Shown one piece after another: positions 40,719 to 42,980 of a stretch of 42,980 nt of DNA (positions within the stretch are counted from its first letter, which is position 1; each line of letters starts with the position of its first letter). A program made the position numbers and the translations under genes. The notes beneath the pieces were generated by a model. The model was not told the DNA's origin, searched no databases, and worked only from the letters and a program-made list of their open reading frames with translations. The stretch spans positions 1 through 42,980 of the forward strand of contig VCMS01000317.1 of NCBI GenBank assembly GCA_022539475.1, in the 5' to 3' direction. Source of the DNA: Gracilaria domingensis (taxonomy: Eukaryota > Rhodophyta > Florideophyceae > Gracilariales > Gracilariaceae).

Positions 40719-42147
40719 GAGAGCATCGAAGGGCTTGTGACAGAGAAAGGAAAGCTTAGAGAAGAGGTTTCAAGTCTCCGGGAGGAATTCCAGGAAGCTG
40801 AGGAGAACCTGCGAACAGTTGAGGAAGAGCGCCATGAATTGGAAATCCATCTTCAGAAACTAGAAGAGGACTTGAAGGCGTCCAGGAAGGATGCTGACGA
40901 GGCCCATGAACAATGCAGAAAGTTGATGGAACGATCGACCGAATTATCTCGTGACCTTGAAGATCGAAATGCTACGGTTGCGGAACAAGAGACCGAGCTC
41001 AAGAACCTTAGAACTGAAGCCCAAACCCCGCGAACACTACAGGTGCTTGTACAAGAGCATGAGGCAACCATTGGATAAATGGAGACCGAGATGTCGCAAA
41101 GTGAAAAGAAGTCGTCTGATATGCACTCGAGAAGCATTGACGCAGATCAGAAGATGGCCACACTCACATTCCAGCTCAGGGAGAGTGCATAGAAACTGGC
41201 ATGTGTCGAGCAGAGACTTTCTAAGACTTAGAGTGAGAAGGAGACTCTCGTGAAGCGGGGTGGAGAGTCTGGGCAGAACGTCGGGGCTTTGAACACTGAG
41301 ATTTCGACAACGCACTCCCAAATTTCTACGTTGGAAGGAGAGCAGTCACAACTGGCGGCTTAGATTGAGAAGCGACGAAAAGAAGCTGACGAGGCCTCTG
41401 GCCGCTGCGATGAGTTGACGAGCAAGTATGCGGAACTTACTGACCTGATATCCTCTCTTGAGTTCCAGAGGCAAGAATCCGAGTCAAATACGAAGCGTCT
41501 GGAAAGCGAACTATTCACTGCAAATGAGAAGGGCACTGAACTTCGGAAGTCTCTGAAGAAATCTATTGGTCAAGTTGCGAAGCTGCATGCAGAGTGGCGT
41601 TCGTCTTAATCAGCAGTCCAAGATGGGGAACAAACCCGGATTTCTATGCAGGGTGTTATCATTGAGAAGGGAAAGCTTATTGAGCCTGGAATCAGAAAGA
41701 GTATCTGAATCGACTCGGAATGCAGACGAAGTACGTAATGTTCAGGGCGTAAACAACGGTCTAGCGCATGAGCTGAATGCTTTTAAGCAGAGGCTTGTGG
41801 AACTGGAGTCTGAGGCTGCTAGTACAGAGGTTCGTCATGTTGAAAAGGTCACTCAAATGAGTGAGTCGTTTTCGAGCATGCAGAGTGAGATAAAATCGGT
41901 GGCTGATGAACTTACAAGTGTTTCAAAGAAGCTTTCAGACTGTGAGGAGGACGTTGAAACTCTTTAGGAGGAGAAGAAATCTTTGTCCCAACAGCTCGAG
42001 GAGCTCACTGAGGAGGCTGAATCCAAGGTGGACGCGATCACTGCAGATCGCGATGACTTGGCTGCCGAACGTGACGAACTAGTGGCGACCAGGACGGAGC
42101 TAGAGAGGCAGAGTACGGAAGCGGATGAGGACAACGATTCAACTTGA
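40719..42147 (+). pseudogene. Continuation of the coiled-coil gene, interrupted by stops
   Basis: The same frame continues as coiled coil (KLREEVSSLREEFQEAEENL, ELEIHLQKLEEDLKASRKDADEA) with stops at 40716 (TAG), 41076 (TAA), 41190 (TAG), 41229 (TAG), 41361 (TAG) and 41607 (TAA). A frameshift near 41660-41690 is followed by more coiled coil in the next frame (ESERVSESTRNADEVRN, LVELESEAAS), a further TAG at 41965 and a final TGA at 42145-42147. Every interrupting codon is TAG or TAA and stands where Gln would fit. The full ancestral protein would have been about 1,070 residues. Confidence 0.6.
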
Positions 42148-42171
42148 GCATGATTGCTGCGCAAACCATCT

Positions 42172-42903
42172 TTATTCATTCCTTTTCTCAGCTGTACAAC
42201 TTTCATTCACCATAATAACTTCACGATCCCCGTGTTTATTAGAATGCAGCTCGAGGAACCTAACTCCCTTCTCATGACGAACTTCATTTGAAGCATCAAA
42301 TGTGTGAAAACAACGACGAACCTCATACACGTCTGTAACGGTATGAACTTTGTACACACCCTGACAGTTCTCATGAGAATACCTGCGAGCCTTCTCTTTA
42401 TCCCCTGCTGGTTTGATAAGCAGTGGCCCCTGCCTTTTGCGCAGAGATCCTGCACTGCTTGAAACACCGCTGCTTGCCACCTCTTTTCGTCTATGATATC
42501 GGCTCCTTGCGTTCAAATTATCTCTTTCTTTATGCTTGTACCGATACCTTCGAACCTTTTCAAGATTCCGAAGTCGTTTGTCTATATGCAACTGTTTGTC
42601 ATTGCAGAAGGTTTTGAGGGGAGTACCTGAAAGTATCAGACGAGCACGTGCACAAAAGGCGCTCTCAGCAAGAATATCGGCTCCAGGAATGCAAACGTAA
42701 TGTACATCTCCAGAAAAATGTCTTCTTGTCGGAGGTTCACAAGTGTTTATATATGCAACCTCTTCACATTTAAACGGCACCAAATCGTTTATGACGTGCA
42801 AGGGGTACTGATCGTGGTTGTCGCTTGCCACATTATTTCTTTCCGTTTCTGCAACGTCCTTTAAAATTTGATTACAATCATTCCTTCTGCTGAATTCTTG
42901 CAT
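42172..42903 (-). CDS. Hypothetical basic protein, 243 codons
   Basis: The preferred start is the ATG at 42903-42901 (MQEFSRRNDCNQIL), stop at 42172. Convergent with the coiled-coil gene, 24 bases between stops. No family recognised. The middle has a strongly basic helix (RRYRYKHKERDNLNARSRYHRRK), which recalls both bZIP basic regions and the Tyr/Arg repeats found near HNH nuclease domains. There is no clear leucine zipper and no HNH motif. The N-terminal part has several Cys (FKCEEVAYINTCEPP, YVCIPGAD). Nucleic-acid binding is a guess. Confidence 0.4.
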   Translation of the reverse strand: MQEFSRRNDCNQILKDVAETERNNVASDNHDQYPLHVINDLVPFKCEEVAYINTCEPPTRRHFSGDVHYVCIPGADILAESAFCARARLILSGTPLKTFCNDKQLHIDKRLRNLEKVRRYRYKHKERDNLNARSRYHRRKEVASSGVSSSAGSLRKRQGPLLIKPAGDKEKARRYSHENCQGVYKVHTVTDVYEVRRCFHTFDASNEVRHEKGVRFLELHSNKHGDREVIMVNESCTAEKRNE

Positions 42904-42980
42904 ACGGAGCAAGACTACAGCTCTCTAACGACCTATCGGCTGCGTATACTCTCTTTTAAGAGAGAGTTGGAGAGTGCCGC

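Noticed and set aside
40716..41967. Alternative genetic code with TAG/TAA read as Gln
   Set aside because: TAA or TAG plainly end other genes in the window (both HAD genes, the epimerase fragment, the copy-1 antisense ORF) at the expected family ends. Recoding of the whole code is therefore unlikely; local decay or readthrough remains possible.
1..42980. tRNA, rRNA or CRISPR features
   Set aside because: No cloverleaf, conserved rRNA text or regular spacer-repeat array was seen. The initiator-tRNA match at the copia primer sites is a complementary 14-base site, not a gene.

Overview
The window looks like nuclear DNA of a photosynthetic eukaryote with few introns. A florideophyte red alga of the Chondrus type is my best guess, but this is an inference. 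The reasons are long uninterrupted ORFs on both strands, short gaps between host genes, a DET1-like light-signalling gene, and a host gene space broken up by a thick block of degraded LTR retrotransposons. I see no bacterial, organellar or CRISPR features, and no rRNA or tRNA gene.

Layout. (1) 1-8.2 kb is host gene space: a nuclear-looking 2-oxoglutarate/Fe(II) oxygenase-like protein; a convergent pair of HAD-phosphatase paralogues, one of which has lost its nucleophile; a ketopantoate-reductase-like gene with a frameshift; a 3' fragment of ribulose-phosphate 3-epimerase; and a G-rich coiled-coil gene. (2) 8.3-32.4 kb is a nested retrotransposon block. Two Ty3/gypsy chromovirus copies lie in opposite orientation (8332-14224 on +; 21623-32384 on -). 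Copia family A is a partial element plus a full element sharing one LTR (14225-21211). Copia family B (25192-31690) is inserted inside the second gypsy copy, with a GATTG target duplication. (3) 32.6-43 kb is host space again: DET1, a poorly coding stretch, a long coiled-coil gene whose 3' half is full of in-frame stops, and an unknown basic protein.

The most interesting feature is in the two gypsy copies. Each carries, between the chromodomain and the 3' LTR (the position of env in retroviruses), a large ORF on the strand opposite to pol. It is 685 codons and intact in copy 1; in copy 2 it has about 600 codons with one frameshift and one stop. The two proteins are clearly homologous but well diverged, in two copies with different LTR sequences, so the antisense gene appears to be a maintained part of this lineage. 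I recognise no domain in it.

Both copia families have, just after the 5' LTR, a 14-base match to the anticodon arm of initiator-Met tRNA. This is the half-tRNA priming arrangement known from Drosophila copia. They also share a U3 block built round the palindrome GCGCATATGCGC and an inverted CCAAT box, although their LTRs are otherwise different.
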